This document shows positions 62,846 to 64,000 of a stretch of 64,000 nucleotides of DNA, in pieces. This DNA is from JBCCXZ01 sp965228005 (lineage in GTDB: Bacteria > Planctomycetota > Planctomycetia > Pirellulales > Lacipirellulaceae), in NCBI GenBank assembly GCA_965228005.1, contig CBDDGV010000001.1, positions 1,240,001 to 1,304,000 of the forward strand, read 5' to 3'. Every line of letters starts with the position of its first letter. Position 1 is the stretch's first letter. A program made the position numbers and the translations under genes. Under the pieces are notes generated by a model. The model was not told the DNA's origin and did no database searches. It saw only the letters and a program-made list of their open reading frames with translations.

Positions 62846-64000
62846 TCAGTCAATCAGCTCAATCTCCCCTGGCCGCCAGGTCTGGTCGAACCAAGACTCC
62901 ATCGGGCCGTAGAGCCGGAAGATGGTGTTCCAGCCCTTGCCGGGGATCGTCTGTACCCAGTTGCTCTCCTTGCCCGCGGGCGCCTGCGGGCCGAAGTAGA
63001 CGTCGTACGAGCCGTCTCCGTTCTGCACGACTCCCTCGGTGTTGCTGCCGATCGCAGGGAAACGGGCGTCGGTCTGCAGCATCGATCGGGTTTGGTTGTC
63101 GTACACCGTGAACGACCAGAACTTCTTCGCCGGCACGTTGGCCGGCACGTTCACCCGGTAGGTCTTGGAGCCGTCCAGCGGCGCCCCGCTTGAGTCGCGG
63201 TACGTGAACGCGTACTGCGAGCCCTTGCCGACGACCTTCAAGGCCATCGCGGGCGTGATCCCGGTCGCGTAGAAGTGGAACGCCGAGCGGAAGTCGTGCA
63301 GCGTCACCCCGTCCAGCTCCCAGGTGTACGCCCCGCCCGGGAACGCCGTCTGCCAGTAGCTCTCGCCCGGGTACCAGTAGAACCGTTCGTCCCGCGGCTT
63401 CGAGATGAGCGTCTTCACGGTGATGGCGCCCGCGCTGGCGGCCGCCTTCAAGATGCCCTGCATGCGGTCGTCGGGCTCGAACGGCTGGCCCTTCTTGATG
63501 CCGATCGACGCGAGGTGCCCGAGCAGCTCCGGCCGTTCGCCCATCAGTGGTTCGGCCTGCACCACCAGGTTGATCTCCTCGAACATGCGCTCGTCCATCA
63601 GGTGGATCGTGTTGAAGCGCTTGCCAGAGACGTTCACGAACGTCATCTCGGGCGGGTTGTCCTTCTGCGAGAGCGGGTAGATGCGGAAGTCGCTCTGGGT
63701 GGCGTTGACGGCCTTCTCAGTCGAACCGTTCTCGGTGTACCCCCGCCAGAGCACCCAGTGGCCGTAGGTGTTGGCCCGCGCGACGTGGTAGCCCTCGGGG
63801 ACGGGGCCGTCGTAGCCGGGGGGCAGCACGAGGAACTTGCCCCCCTGCCCTTTGTCCGGACCGAGGTTGCCGAAGTCGCACACGTACCGGAACCAGTGGT
63901 CGTTCAAGAAACCGAGCACGTTCGGAGGCGTCTCGATCACCATCGGTTCGTCGCCCAGTTCAAGCCACGCGGTCTGGTAGACGCTGGTCGTGTTAGGCGT
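62846..64000 (-). CDS. DUF1254/DUF1214-family protein (5' end outside window)
   Basis: The frame is open through the end of the window: TPNTTSVYQTAWLELGDEP is encoded upstream of the first ATG at 63943, so the gene starts beyond 64000. VIETPPNVLGFLNDHWFRYVCDFG and the C-terminal VNVPANVPAKKFWSFTVYDNQTRSML and NWVQTIPGKGWNTIFRLYGP are those of DUF1254-DUF1214 proteins, which are secreted and of unknown function. About 385 residues are visible. Confidence 0.92.
   Translation of the reverse strand, partial: TPNTTSVYQTAWLELGDEPMVIETPPNVLGFLNDHWFRYVCDFGNLGPDKGQGGKFLVLPPGYDGPVPEGYHVARANTYGHWVLWRGYTENGSTEKAVNATQSDFRIYPLSQKDNPPEMTFVNVSGKRFNTIHLMDERMFEEINLVVQAEPLMGERPELLGHLASIGIKKGQPFEPDDRMQGILKAAASAGAITVKTLISKPRDERFYWYPGESYWQTAFPGGAYTWELDGVTLHDFRSAFHFYATGITPAMALKVVGKGSQYAFTYRDSSGAPLDGSKTYRVNVPANVPAKKFWSFTVYDNQTRSMLQTDARFPAIGSNTEGVVQNGDGSYDVYFGPQAPAGKESNWVQTIPGKGWNTIFRLYGPMESWFDQTWRPGEIELID

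Overview
The window looks like a chromosomal segment of a marine-type planctomycete, most likely Pirellulales/Lacipirellulaceae. This rests on gene content: many PEP-CTERM proteins carrying planctomycete-style dockerin repeats, a protein with the LESLEDRRVLA N-terminal motif, a DUF1559 pseudopilin-like protein paired with a small lipoprotein, S1 sulfatases, and high GC. No rRNA is present. The only confident structured RNA gene is rnpB.

Layout. (1) 0-4 kb: a methyltransferase cut by the window edge, then two related IS4-type elements. Each has terminal inverted repeats beginning CGAATG and 9-bp target duplications. They are inserted in the two ends of one 112-bp dispersed repeat; an uninterrupted copy lies at 11866-11977. 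(2) 4-11.7 kb: two very large secreted repeat proteins, one beta-helix plus dockerin and one autotransporter-like plus PEP-CTERM. (3) 12-38.5 kb: a red-algal galactan-type utilisation locus. The minus-strand operon runs DUF1559, lipoprotein, GH2, RhaT-type symporter, enolase-superfamily enzyme, aldehyde dehydrogenase, Dabb protein. The divergent plus-strand set runs FCD-GntR regulator, KDPG-type aldolase, PfkB sugar kinase, GH50-like agarase, two PEP-CTERM paralogues, two sulfatases, two beta-helix proteins around a GH16 enzyme, and an aldo/keto reductase. A perfect 16-bp palindrome in the divergent promoter region is the likely operator. The intracellular enzymes match, step for step, the oxidation, cycloisomerisation, phosphorylation and aldol cleavage needed to catabolise 3,6-anhydrogalactose, the signature sugar of agar and carrageenan.

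(4) 38.5-44.5 kb: a gene-poor, hairpin-rich 1.7-kb stretch with a possible tRNA 3'-end scar, then a type IIG restriction-modification gene split by one in-frame TGA, a truncated PEP-CTERM fragment and a strong terminator. A 32-bp imperfect direct repeat brackets this block. (5) 44.5-52.8 kb: a secreted ABM-like/cytochrome c fusion, a CsrA-receiver fusion protein, a giant CheB-CheR-PAS-histidine kinase-receiver protein and a Tat-exported sugar isomerase-like protein. (6) 53-64 kb: housekeeping and mixed genes: a ribbon-helix-helix-like protein, rnpB (minus strand), a ParE/Phd toxin-antitoxin pair, a haem-motif membrane protein, a K+ channel with RCK domain, a SpoIIAA-like protein, a BlaI/BlaR1 pair, a small PEP-CTERM protein, an FHA protein, RsgA, and a DUF1254/DUF1214 protein cut by the window end.

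The most interesting points are the compact anhydrogalactose pathway with its palindromic operator, the CsrA-receiver fusion, the nonsense-split type IIG enzyme, and the dispersed repeat hit by an IS at both ends. All functions are inferred from sequence alone.
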